Positions 43,126 through 53,495 of a DNA stretch of 64,000 bases are shown in pieces (within the stretch, counting starts at the first letter, position 1; the number at the start of each line of letters is the position of its first letter). Under the pieces are notes generated by a model. That model searched no databases. It saw nothing but the letters and a program-made list of their open reading frames with translations, and was not told the DNA's origin. This DNA is from Actinokineospora diospyrosa. Its GTDB lineage: Bacteria > Actinomycetota > Actinomycetes > Mycobacteriales > Pseudonocardiaceae. Location: positions 224,194 to 288,193 of the forward strand of contig NZ_JAMTCO010000010.1 of assembly GCF_024171925.1 (NCBI RefSeq), given 5' to 3'. Both the position numbers and the translations under genes were made by a program.

Positions 43126-43934
43126 CTCGCCGAGCTCCACGGCAACGACACGACCAGGCAAGGCCCACCGACGAACAGGCCCGCATCGACACCGAGCGCT
43201 TTGCCGTTCGCGTAGAGGTGCGGGCCTTCGATCTGCGTCGGCAGGACCCCTAGCTGGTCGGCGATGACGCTGTGCCCGTGCACGACCTGCTTACCGCCAA
43301 GTGTCGTCAGCAGCTCGTCCACGGCCGTCTCACCTTCGGGGCCGCGAAAGGCGTACCGGGTCGTCATGCGCCGCCAGACCTCCCACCACTCGGCAGCGTC
43401 ATCAGAGCGCAGGACATCCTGAACGGCCTCGTTGATGGTGGGGATGTCTTCGCCCCACAAGAGGTACTGCGTGGTGTCGGAGTGCATCAAGAGGTGGTCG
43501 TCGACCAGGTCGATGACCGGTCTGCTGATGAGCCACTCGACGTGCTCGTCGGTGATGGCTTCTTGGTCGGTGTCGATGCCGCCGTTCATGCTCCAGCTGC
43601 GGGCGAAGCTGCGCGGGCCGAACTCCGACGGGATCGGCTCGTCGCCGAACCGGTGCATGCCCAGCAGCAGGATCTCGTGGTTGCCCAGCAGCGTCTCGAC
43701 CTTGCCGCCCGCCTCCGCCGCCTGGTCGGCCAGGGTGCGGACCAGGTCGATGACGCCGATGCCGTCCGGCCCCCGGTCGACGAAGTCGCCGAGGAACCAC
43801 AGGTGGTCGCGGCCGCCCGACCAGTCGCCGCCCGGGGTGACGAGCCCCTCGGCGTGCAGGGCGGCGGTCAGCTCCGCGCGGTGGCCGTGGATGTCGCCGA
43901 CGACGTAGGTCGCCCTGTCCTTCTCCACAGCCAC
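43122..43934 (-). CDS. Metallophosphoesterase (PPP/ApaH-like)
   Basis: A 270-residue protein of the calcineurin-like fold. The metal-binding motifs are VVGDIHGH, LGDFVDRGPDG and LLGNHEILLLG, with further histidines in LLMHSDT and VVHGHSV. It resembles the small serine/threonine or diadenosine phosphatases. The start is GTG 43934 (VAVEKDR), just ahead of the first strand; longer in-frame starts up to 44009 would add an Arg-rich stretch that looks non-coding. Substrate unknown. Confidence 0.85.
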   Translation of the reverse strand: MAVEKDRATYVVGDIHGHRAELTAALHAEGLVTPGGDWSGGRDHLWFLGDFVDRGPDGIGVIDLVRTLADQAAEAGGKVETLLGNHEILLLGMHRFGDEPIPSEFGPRSFARSWSMNGGIDTDQEAITDEHVEWLISRPVIDLVDDHLLMHSDTTQYLLWGEDIPTINEAVQDVLRSDDAAEWWEVWRRMTTRYAFRGPEGETAVDELLTTLGGKQVVHGHSVIADQLGVLPTQIEGPHLYANGKALGVDAGLFVGGPCLVVSLPWSSAS

Positions 43935-44024
43935 GACCCTAGGGGAGCCACCCCGGCGACGCGCAGCGATCGGTAACCGTGACCGGCGACGACGACTCAC
44001 CGTGACCACCTTCCACCTGAGAAG

Positions 44025-44816
44025 CTAAACCTCTGGAAACGGGTCGGCTGTGCGGCCGACCAGGTCGGCGACCGACCCGATCACCCGGGTCGGCCGGTAC
44101 GGGTACTGCTCGGCGGTGGAGCCGCCGGAGATGCCGGACAGCACGAGGATCGTGTGCAGGCCCGCCTCCAGCCCGCTGCGCACGTCGGTGTCCATCCGGT
44201 CGCCGATCATCAGCGTGGTCTCCGAGTGCGCACCTAGCGAGCGCAGCGCTGAGCGCATCATCAGCGGGTTCGGCTTGCCCACGTAGTACGGGGCGCGGCC
44301 GGTGGCGCGCTCTATAAGTGCGGCGACGGAGCCGGTGGCCGGTAGCGAGCCTTCGCGGCTAGGGCCGGTCGCGTCCGGGTTCGTCGCGATGAACCTGGCA
44401 CCCTCCTCGACCAGCCGGATGGCCCGGGTGATCGCGGTGAAGCTATAGGTGCGGGTCTCGCCGAGGACCACATAGTCAGGATCGCGGTCAGTTAGAACAT
44501 AGCCAATCTCGTGCAGTGCGGTGGTCAGCCCGGCCTCGCCGATGACGAAGGCAGACCCGCCGGGGCGCTGGCTGTCGAGGAAGCGCGCGGTGGCCAACGC
44601 GGAGGTCCAGATGGCGGTCTCCGGCACGTCGAGGCCCGTGCGCAGCAGCCTGGCCCGCAGGTCGCGCGGGGTGTAGATCGAGTTGTTCGTCAGGACGAGG
44701 AAGGGCGTGCCGGTCGCGGTGAGCTCGGCGATCAGCTCGTCGGCACCCGGGATCAGGTGCTCTTCGTGCACCAGGACCCCGTCCATGTCCATCAGGTACG
44801 TCCACCGGCCGGTCAT
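44025..44816 (-). CDS. HAD-IIA family phosphatase (NagD-like)
   Basis: A 263-residue HAD hydrolase. Motif I YLMDMDGVLVHEE, motif II VLTNNS, the motif III lysine in YYVGKPNPLMM and motif IV MIGDRMDTD are intact, with a C2-type cap between II and III. This pattern is that of NagD/4-nitrophenylphosphatase-like proteins, which dephosphorylate sugar or nucleoside monophosphates. The start is ATG 44816, 10 bases after the Mop gene in the direction of transcription, so the two form an operon. Confidence 0.9.
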   Translation of the reverse strand: MTGRWTYLMDMDGVLVHEEHLIPGADELIAELTATGTPFLVLTNNSIYTPRDLRARLLRTGLDVPETAIWTSALATARFLDSQRPGGSAFVIGEAGLTTALHEIGYVLTDRDPDYVVLGETRTYSFTAITRAIRLVEEGARFIATNPDATGPSREGSLPATGSVAALIERATGRAPYYVGKPNPLMMRSALRSLGAHSETTLMIGDRMDTDVRSGLEAGLHTILVLSGISGGSTAEQYPYRPTRVIGSVADLVGRTADPFPEV

Positions 44817-44825
44817 GGCGAGAGG

Positions 44826-45221
44826 CTACCCAGGCGTCTCGACGATGACCTGCGTCGCCTTGACCAGCGCCACAGCGAGCACGCCGGGGGTCAGCCCCAT
44901 CTCGCGCACCGCCTCGGCGCTCATCAGCGACACCACCCGGTGCGGGCCGCACTGCAACTCGACCTGCGCCATGACCGTGTCGGTGATGACCTCGGTGACC
45001 AGGCCGACGAACCGGTTGCGGGCCGAGCGGCCGATGTCGCTCGGGTCGGGGATCTCGGTGGCCTGGGCCTTGGCGAACACGGCGAGCGCGGCCCCCTCGA
45101 CGACCTTGCGGCCCGCGCCGTCGGTCTCGGCGGCGAGGTGGCCCTGGTCGATCCAGCGGCGAACGGTGTCATCGCTGACCCCGAGCAACCGGGCCGCCTC
45201 GGCGACCCTGAAATACGGCAT
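44826..45221 (-). CDS. HTH and Mop (TOBE) domain molybdate-responsive protein
   Basis: A 131-residue protein. Residues 1-50 are an excisionase/MerR-like helix-turn-helix (FRVAEAARLLGVSDDTVRRW). Residues 60-131 are a Mop/TOBE domain (RNRFVGLVTEVITDTVMAQVELQCG, then VVSLMSAEAV and a VALVKATQVIVE end), which binds molybdate. It probably reports molybdate supply; its position beside moaA fits this. The start is ATG 45221, 137 bases from the divergent moaA. Confidence 0.85.
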   Translation of the reverse strand: MPYFRVAEAARLLGVSDDTVRRWIDQGHLAAETDGAGRKVVEGAALAVFAKAQATEIPDPSDIGRSARNRFVGLVTEVITDTVMAQVELQCGPHRVVSLMSAEAVREMGLTPGVLAVALVKATQVIVETPG

Positions 45222-45358
45222 GGGTCCGACGATATCCCCGCAACCGCGGCGCGTGGGGTGCCCGCGGTGGATCCCCCGATGTGGACAGATCGGCGACAGT
45301 GTGGTGTCGGCTGCGCCGAATGGCCCCCGGTCCGGTGACAGCGACTACCCTGGATCGG

Positions 45359-46435
45359 GTGACGGCGGAACGGGTACCCCCACCGGTCCACCTGGGCTTT
45401 CCCCGGCTCCGGGTGGCCTCCCCCGGTGCGGACCGCCCCGACGACGCCCGACTGGTCGACAGCTTCGGCCGGGTCGCGACCGATTTGCGGGTCTCGCTGA
45501 CCGACCGCTGCAACCTGCGCTGCACCTACTGCATGCCCGCCGAGGGCCTGGACTGGATGCCGCGCGGCGAGATGCTGTCGGACGCCGAGTTGGCGCGGGT
45601 CATCCGGATCGCGGTCGTGCTGCTCGGGGTGACCAACGTGCGGTTCACCGGCGGCGAGCCGACCCTGCGCAAGGGGCTCGAGGCGATCATCGCCAAGACC
45701 GCCGCGCTCGAACCCCGGCCGCGGATCTCCATGACCACGAACGCGATAGGCCTCGCTACGCGCGCGCGGCATCTTAAGGATGCCGGTCTAGACAGGATCA
45801 ACGTCTCGCTCGACACTCTCGTGCCCGATAGGTTCACCGCGCTCACGCGACGCGACAGGCTCGACGACGTCCTTGAAGGCCTTGCCGCAGCACGGGATGC
45901 CGGTTTGACCCCGGTGAAGGTCAACGCTGTCTTGGTCCGGGGGCGCAACGACGATGAAGCGGCTCAACTGCTGCGGTACTGCCTAGAGCACAAGTACGAG
46001 CTGCGGTTCATCGAGCAGATGCCGCTCGACGCGCAACATGGGTGGAATCGCGCGGATATGGTTACCGCGCAAGAGATCCTCACCGCGTTGCGCGCGGAGT
46101 TTGACCTAACGCCAAGTCCCGTACCGCGGGGTGCCGCGCCTGCCGAGAGGTGGCAGGTCAATGGCGGGGAGGGCGAGGTCGGCGTCATCGCGTCGGTCAC
46201 CCGGCCCTTTTGCGGCGACTGCGACCGCACCCGGCTCACCGCCGACGGCCAGCTCCGCTCGTGCCTGTTCAGCCAAACGGAGACCGACCTGCGGGCACCG
46301 ATGCGCGGCGGTGCGGCCGACGAGGAGATCGCCGACTTGTGGCGCGGGGCGATGTGGGCCAAGCTCGCCGGCCACACCATCAACGAGGCCGGGTTCGCGC
46401 AGCCGCTCAGGCCGATGAGTGCGATCGGGGGGTAG
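45359..46435 (+). CDS. moaA: GTP 3',8-cyclase MoaA
   Basis: A 358-residue radical-SAM enzyme for the first step of molybdenum cofactor synthesis. The N-terminal 4Fe-4S motif CNLRCTYC has cysteines 51, 55 and 58; the C-terminal cluster uses PFCGDCDR and a later SCLF cysteine; the protein ends in the functional IGG. The start is GTG 45359 (VTAERVPPP); upstream frames look non-coding. moaD follows 5 bases after the stop. Confidence 0.94.
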   Translation: MTAERVPPPVHLGFPRLRVASPGADRPDDARLVDSFGRVATDLRVSLTDRCNLRCTYCMPAEGLDWMPRGEMLSDAELARVIRIAVVLLGVTNVRFTGGEPTLRKGLEAIIAKTAALEPRPRISMTTNAIGLATRARHLKDAGLDRINVSLDTLVPDRFTALTRRDRLDDVLEGLAAARDAGLTPVKVNAVLVRGRNDDEAAQLLRYCLEHKYELRFIEQMPLDAQHGWNRADMVTAQEILTALRAEFDLTPSPVPRGAAPAERWQVNGGEGEVGVIASVTRPFCGDCDRTRLTADGQLRSCLFSQTETDLRAPMRGGAADEEIADLWRGAMWAKLAGHTINEAGFAQPLRPMSAIGG

Positions 46436-46440
46436 CTCTA

Positions 46441-46695
46441 ATGGGTCTGGTGACGGTGCGGTATTTCGCGGGCGCGCGCGCGGCCGCGGGCGTGCACGAA
46501 GAGAAGGTGGAGCTACCGACCGACGCGACCGTCCAAGACGCTCTTACGGCCATCGCGACTCTCCACGGGGACGTTCTCGGCCGGGTCATGCTGTCGGCGA
46601 GCTTCTTGCTCGACGGGGTGGCTGTCCGGGACAGGGCTGCCCGGCTTCCGGAAGGCACCGCCCTCGACGTCCTACCCCCCTTCGCGGGCGGCTGA
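46441..46695 (+). CDS. moaD: MoaD, small subunit of molybdopterin synthase
   Basis: An 84-residue ubiquitin-like sulfur carrier. The beta-grasp pattern (VTVRYFAGARAAAGVHEE) and the C-terminal PPFAGG, with the double glycine that is thiocarboxylated, are present. The start is ATG 46441 right after moaA. It works with MoaE, encoded here in a fusion about 1.6 kb away on the other strand. Confidence 0.92.
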   Translation: MGLVTVRYFAGARAAAGVHEEKVELPTDATVQDALTAIATLHGDVLGRVMLSASFLLDGVAVRDRAARLPEGTALDVLPPFAGG

Positions 46696-46825
46696 CCCAC
46701 CGTTCCCGGATGGCCCAGCGGCAGAATTCAACGTGAGCCAGCCCTCACCGACGGTGAAATATCTCGGCCAGGACACGGCCAAGTAACGTCCAGGTTCGTC
46801 GCACTGACCAGCGGAAACGTCATGA

Positions 46826-47803
<978 letters not shown>

Positions 47804-47820
47804 GTCCGCTCGATCCGGTA

Positions 47821-47853
47821 CAGGCCCCCGCCGCCACGCGCGACGGGGGCCTG
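47821..47853 (+). terminator. Terminator of rpf
   Basis: Perfect 10-base arms CAGGCCCCCG and CGGGGGCCTG around a 13-base loop, 17 bases after the rpf stop codon. Confidence 0.75.
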
Positions 47854-47899
47854 ACCGCACCACCCGGTGGGCCCGCGCGGGTCGGCATAGCCTGGCTGC

Positions 47900-48277
47900 A
47901 TGGGATCGAGACCGTGGATGACCTTGACCGCGACCGTGCTCGACTCGCCGGACGCCCGCGAACTGGCTGCCTTCTACCAGCGGCTGCTCGGCTGGCCCAG
48001 GGGCGCCGACGAGCCGGAGTGGGTGACGCTGCGGCCGCCGGGTGGCGGGACCGGGCTGTCGTTCCAGAGCGAACCGCACTACGTGCGCCCGACCTGGCCG
48101 TCGCGGCCCGGTGCGCAGCAGATGATGTCGCACTTGGACATCGAGGTGGCCGACCTGGCCTCGGCCGGTGCGCACGCCGTCGCCGCGGGGGCGGAGCTGG
48201 CCGCTTTCCAGCCGCAGCACGACGTCCGGGTCTACCTCGACCCGGCCGGGCACCCGTTCTGCCTGTGGGCCCGCTAG
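47900..48277 (+). CDS. VOC-family (glyoxalase-like) protein
   Basis: A 125-residue protein of the vicinal oxygen chelate fold: two beta-alpha-beta-beta-beta units, with DSPDARELAAFYQRLLGW in the first and MSHLDIEVADLASAGAHAVAAG in the second, ending in YLDPAGHPFCLW. The histidine and glutamate metal positions are partly kept. Catalytic or binding function unknown. The start is ATG 47900. It converges on the molybdenum cofactor operon. Confidence 0.85.
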   Translation: MGSRPWMTLTATVLDSPDARELAAFYQRLLGWPRGADEPEWVTLRPPGGGTGLSFQSEPHYVRPTWPSRPGAQQMMSHLDIEVADLASAGAHAVAAGAELAAFQPQHDVRVYLDPAGHPFCLWAR

Positions 48278-48281
48278 TCCT

Positions 48282-49277
48282 CTAAGGACAGTTGACCCAC
48301 TCGTCGGTGCCGTCGGTGAAGCGCTGGTGCTTCCAGATCGGCAACCGCGCCTTGACCTCGTCGACCAGCCGCGCGCACGCGCTGAACGCCTGAACCCGGT
48401 GCTCCGCGGCGACCGCGCACGCGAGCGCGACCGCGCCGATGCCGAGTTCACCGACCCGGTGCGTGACGGCGACCGCGCGCACCCCGTCCGCGCGCGCCAC
48501 CTCGGCGGCGATCTCGGCGATGATCTCCTTGGCGCTGGGGTGGCCCTCGTAGGCGAGGCTGTGCACGCCCCGGCCGCCGTCGTGGTCGCGGACCACGCCA
48601 CCGAAGCTGACCACGGCGCCCGCGGCGTTGTGCGCCACCAGGTCGGCGTGCTCGTCGACGGAGATCTCGGCTTCGGAGATGTCGGCGCGCAGGACATTGG
48701 CGCGGGGGTCTGGCCGGGCTTGCTCGTCTTGCTGGTGCCGCTCGTCCGGCTGGTGTTGGTGGCCCGGCTGGTCTGGCTGGTGTTGGTGGTCTGGTTGGCG
48801 GTGGTGGTCGCCGCCGTGGAGTTGGTCGACGGCGTGGTCGAGGACCGGCTCGAGGACGGCCAGGCCGTCGCGGACGCCGCCGGTCGAGCCGGGCAGGTTG
48901 ACGATCAGCGTGCGCTGGGCGACCCCGGCGACGCCCCGGGACAGCACCGCGGTCGGCACCTTCGGCAGGCCCGCGGCGCGGATGGCGTCGGCCAGGCCGG
49001 GGATCTCGTGGTCGAGGACGGCGCGGGTGGCTTCGGGGGTGCGGTCAGTGGGGTTGATGCCGGTGCCGCCGGTGGTGATCACGACGTCGACGGCCTCGGC
49101 GACCGCGGCGCGCAACGCCTGCTCGACCGGCAGGCCGTCGGGGACGACGACCGGGTCCGGGGTCTGGTAGCCGCGGCCGCGCAGCCAGGTCGCGATGACC
49201 GGGCCGGTGCGGTCCTCGTACACCCCGGCCGAGGCGCGGTTGGACGCGGTGATCACCCGGGCGGTGCGGTCGGTCAT
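48282..49277 (-). CDS. Mog-MoaE fusion protein with His/Gln-rich linker
   Basis: A 331-residue fusion of two molybdenum cofactor enzymes. Residues 1-150 are a MogA/MoaB-type molybdopterin adenylyltransferase ([16 protein letters not shown] and NLPGSTGGV). Residues 195-331 are MoaE, the large molybdopterin synthase subunit (HRVQAF, PIWKHQ, DEWVNC). The linker, about 155-190, holds at least eight histidines among Gln, Asp and Pro ([13 protein letters not shown]). In M. tuberculosis mog and moaE2 are separate neighbours. The start is ATG 49277, overlapping the moaC stop (ATGA). Confidence 0.88.
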   Translation of the reverse strand: MTDRTARVITASNRASAGVYEDRTGPVIATWLRGRGYQTPDPVVVPDGLPVEQALRAAVAEAVDVVITTGGTGINPTDRTPEATRAVLDHEIPGLADAIRAAGLPKVPTAVLSRGVAGVAQRTLIVNLPGSTGGVRDGLAVLEPVLDHAVDQLHGGDHHRQPDHQHQPDQPGHQHQPDERHQQDEQARPDPRANVLRADISEAEISVDEHADLVAHNAAGAVVSFGGVVRDHDGGRGVHSLAYEGHPSAKEIIAEIAAEVARADGVRAVAVTHRVGELGIGAVALACAVAAEHRVQAFSACARLVDEVKARLPIWKHQRFTDGTDEWVNCP

Positions 49278-49750
49278 GGCGTCCCCCTGTTCCAGGTGCC
49301 GGACTTGCCGCCGTCCTTGTGGTCCAGCCGGACCGCGTCGAGGACGGCGGCCGGGTCGACGGCCTTGATCATGTCGTGCAGGGTCAGGCCCGCCACCGCG
49401 ACCGCGGTCAGCGCCTCCATCTCGACGCCGGTCTGGCCGGTGGTGCGCACGGTCGCGGTGATGGTGATCTCGCGGTCGCCGAGGCCGAGGTCGACGCGGA
49501 CGCCGGAGATCGGCAGCGGGTGGCACAGCGGGATCAGCTCCGGGGTGCGTTTTGCGCCCATGATCCCGGCGATGCGCGCGGTGGCGAGCGCGTCGCCCTT
49601 GGGCAGGCCGTCGCGGCGCAACAGTGCGATGACTTCCTCGGTGGTGCGTACGACGCCGCTGGCCACCGCGGTGCGCGCGGTCACCGCCTTGGCGGAGACG
49701 TCGACCATCCGCGCGGAACCGGACGCGTCCACATGGCTGAGTTCTCCCAC
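49274..49750 (-). CDS. moaC: Cyclic pyranopterin monophosphate synthase MoaC
   Basis: A 158-residue enzyme converting the MoaA product to cyclic pyranopterin monophosphate. The family blocks [35 protein letters not shown] (with its catalytic-site histidine) and [21 protein letters not shown] are intact. The start is ATG 49750. It is first in an operon with the Mog-MoaE fusion. Confidence 0.94.
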   Translation of the reverse strand: MGELSHVDASGSARMVDVSAKAVTARTAVASGVVRTTEEVIALLRRDGLPKGDALATARIAGIMGAKRTPELIPLCHPLPISGVRVDLGLGDREITITATVRTTGQTGVEMEALTAVAVAGLTLHDMIKAVDPAAVLDAVRLDHKDGGKSGTWNRGTP

Positions 49751-49777
49751 GTGGCGATGCTAGTCAGGCTGGCCCGC

Positions 49778-51160
<1,383 letters not shown>

Positions 51161-51332
51161 GAGCTTCACTCCAGGTGGGACGTTATTCACAGAATCGGGG
51201 GTGAGCCTAGACCCGGCCGGGTTGGTCGTTGATCGAGGGGTTTGCGCCGGGGACGGGGCGGGCGCGGGCGGTGTGCGGGTCTTGCTGGGGATCTTGGTTT
51301 TCGGGCGGGCGCGGATTCGCTCTTGTGGGGTA

Positions 51333-51473
51333 CAGAAGTTATCCACAGGAGGGGGCCTCCGCTCCCCCTTTCAAGATCGACTGTCGGTATGCGCTGGTAG
51401 ACTGGCCCAGGGACGCCCCCCGGGAGTGGTGGGGGCTGGGCTGGACCCGTTACCGCGCGCGGGCGCGTAAGAG
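51333..51473. repeat. Left ~140-bp direct repeat flanking the minisatellite
   Basis: About 140 bases that recur at 53031-53170 in the same orientation with roughly 80% identity by eye. Shared landmarks in order: CAGAAGTTATCCACAGGAG, AAGATCGACTGT, CTGGTAGACTGGCC, GGGACGCCCCCCGG, GGGCTGGAC and CGCGCGCGGGCG.GTAAGAG. GCCCCCC and a later GGTGGGGGC can pair as a hairpin. One reading frame is kept open in both copies (see findings). A promoter-like TAGACT is present. Confidence 0.8.
51339..51347 (+). promoter_or_regulatory. DnaA-box-like 9-mer TTATCCACA
   Basis: TTATCCACA is the perfect classical DnaA box. It lies at the start of the left direct repeat. No origin-like cluster or AT-rich region is nearby, so titration or chance are the main alternatives. 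Confidence 0.5.
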
Positions 51474-51754
51474 GCGGGCGGCGGGGGTGCCGGGCTTGGG
51501 TGGGGTTGTCGACCTTGAACGGCAATGCCGGGTTGCGGTGCCGGGCTCAGCGGCTGGACGTCTGGCCTGAGCGAGAGTTGCAGACCCGATGCTGGGACCG
51601 CGGGGGCTTCGCAGGCCTAGGCGGCGGTGCCGGGCCAGGCTGCGGCGGCGCTGAACTCGGGTGGGAGTTGCTGGCCTAGACAGCAATGCGGGACTTGAGC
51701 GGCGAGGCTGGCGGACTCAGGTAGGGGCCGCGGGCTGCTCAGGGTGGCGGTGCC

Positions 51755-52640
51755 GGGCTCAGGATGCGGGGTATCGGACCCAGGTGGGTGCCGACTTTGA
51801 GTGGCAGTGCAGATCAGGCTGCGGGGTTGCGGGGAGATCGCTGGCATCGAGCAGCAGTGCCGACTCAGGCTGTGGAGTGTCGGACCCAGGCGGGTTGCCG
51901 GGGGTTGCGGCCCACGCGGCGGCGCCGGAGCCGGGCTGCGGGGTTGCAGGGGGATTGCTGGCATCGAGCAGCAGTGCCGGGCTCAAGATGCGGGGCGTCG
52001 GACCCAAGCGGGTTGCCGACTTTGAGCGGCGATGCAGACCAGGCTGCGGGATTGCCGGGGTCACGCGGGGGTTGAGGCCCTACGCAGCGGCGCCCGAATC
52101 AGGCTGCGGGGCTGCGTGGATTGCTGGCATCAAGCAGCGGTGCTGGGCTCAGGCTGCGGGGTGTCGGGCCCAGGCAGGTTGCCAGCTTTGAGCGGCGAGG
52201 CGAACCAGGCTGCGGGGCTGCTGGGGCCATGCGGGAGTTGCGGGCCTTGCGGCGGCGCCGGAATCAGGCTGCGGAGCTTGCGGGATTGCCGGCATCGAGC
52301 AGCAGCGCCGGGCTCAGGATGCGGGGCGTCGGACCCAGGCGGGGTTGCCGACTATGAGCGGCGATGCGGACCAGGCTGCGGGATTGCCAGGCTCACGCGG
52401 GGGTTGCGGCCCTACGCGGCGGCGCCGGAATCAGGTTGCGGGGTTGCGTGGGGATTGCTGGCATCGAGTAGCGGTGCCGGGCTCAGGGTGCGGAGTGTCG
52501 AGGCCAGGCGGGGTTGCCAGCTTTGAGCGGCGGTGCGGACCAGGCTGCGGGGCTGCCGGGCTCAGGATGCGGAGTGTCGAGGCCAGGGCGGGATTGCCGA
52601 CTCTGAGTGGCAGTGCGGGTTGCCGGGCCCTTGCGGGGGG
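51755..52640. repeat. Minisatellite with ~166-bp higher-order units
   Basis: A GC-rich tandem array with no credible gene. Unit starts marked by GGGCTCA occur at 51755, 51979, 52145, 52310 and 52479, then a half unit at 52558, so the main period is 165-169 bases. Recurring words are GGCTCAGGATGCGGGGCGTC, GTTGCCGACTTTGAGCGGC, GACCAGGCTGCGGG and GATTGCTGGCATCGAGCAG. Smaller internal repeats (GCTGCGGGG) suggest an older, shorter unit. Degenerate related sequence extends to about 51600 and 52990. Confidence 0.8.
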
Positions 52641-53030
52641 TGCGGCCCACGCGGCGGCGCCTGAACCAAGCTGCGGGAGTGCGGGGGCCGAGCTCGAGTG
52701 GCAGTCCTGAGGTCCAAGCGACGGGGCTACGAGCCCAGGCGGCGTACTGGTAGGCCGGGTGGCAGCGGGGCGGCATTGAGCCGGGCGAGGGTTGTTGAGC
52801 TCGAGCGGCAGGGGGTCCGGGTCCGAGCGGCTGGGTTGCCGGGCTTGAGGGGCGCGCTGAGCTCAGGGATGCGGTCTCGAAGGTGTTGCGAGGTCGCTTT
52901 GCCGGGTCCGGGGTGGCGCAAGGTGAACTTGGGTGGCGGCGGGGTCTGGGCGGGCCGTCGAGGGTGGGTTGGGGGGCTTTACCTGGGGGTGCGCTGAGGG
53001 AGGCCGCGGAATGTTCGCTCGGATGGGCGA

Positions 53031-53170
53031 CAGAAGTTATCCACAGGAGAGGGTCCCCGGTCCGTCGATCAAGATCGACTGTGGGTTTGCCCTGGTAGAC
53101 TGGCCTGGGGACGCCCCCCGGAGAGGGTGGGGGCCGGGCTGGACTCGGACCGCGCGCGGGCGTGTAAGAG
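53031..53170. repeat. Right ~140-bp direct repeat flanking the minisatellite
   Basis: Second copy of the element at 51333-51473, with the same landmarks in the same order. It is followed by two more GTAAGAG words (near 53195 and 53220). Together the two copies bracket about 1.56 kb of minisatellite DNA, which recombination between them could delete or duplicate. Confidence 0.8.
53037..53045 (+). promoter_or_regulatory. DnaA-box-like 9-mer TTATCCACA
   Basis: The same perfect 9-mer as at 51339, at the equivalent place in the right direct repeat. Confidence 0.5.
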
Positions 53171-53237
53171 CGGGGTTTGGGGTGCGCTGGGAGCCCGCGG
53201 GTAAGAGGGGCGCGGGGGCGTAAGAGGAGCTGGGGGT

Positions 53238-53420
53238 CTAGCGGTTGATCTCGGTGACCGGGTGGACGTAAGGGATGGTGTCCAGGGGGAAGGTCACGTC
53301 ACCGAAGGGGGAGAGGGCGCCTTGGCGGTCGGAGGTCAGCTCGGTGACGGGGTGCGAGCCGTTGTCGTCGTCGCCGCGCCAGGTGGGGTCTACGCGGGCG
53401 GGCTTGGCTGCTTTGGCCAC
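53238..53420 (-). CDS. Small conserved-looking protein, 60 residues
   Basis: The start is GTG 53420, with GAGGAG 7 bases upstream. The peptide begins [16 protein letters not shown], followed by an acidic turn [12 protein letters not shown] and a hydrophobic [15 protein letters not shown] end. Spacing, ribosome-binding site and codon bias support a real gene. It is divergent from the helicase-associated gene, like Rv0863 and Rv0862c in M. tuberculosis, although homology to Rv0863 was not tested. Function unknown. Confidence 0.75.
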   Translation of the reverse strand: MAKAAKPARVDPTWRGDDDNGSHPVTELTSDRQGALSPFGDVTFPLDTIPYVHPVTEINR

Positions 53421-53495
53421 GGTGGGACTCCTCTTCTCAACGAAGTGCTCGCCTGCTGAGGTTACTGGACGGTGGTGGCGTATACCGTGGTCAGG

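Noticed and set aside
46698..46735. tRNA D-arm-like sequence (GGCCCAGCGGCAGAA)
   Set aside because: No acceptor stem, anticodon arm or T-arm can be built around it.
51661..52710. Repetitive open frames of 100-176 codons in the minisatellite
   Set aside because: Three overlapping frames are open at once, there is no ribosome-binding site, and the peptide is a by-product of the DNA repeat.
51333..53170. Insertion sequence or integrated element
   Set aside because: The flanking repeats are direct and diverged, and no transposase, integrase or HNH gene lies between them.
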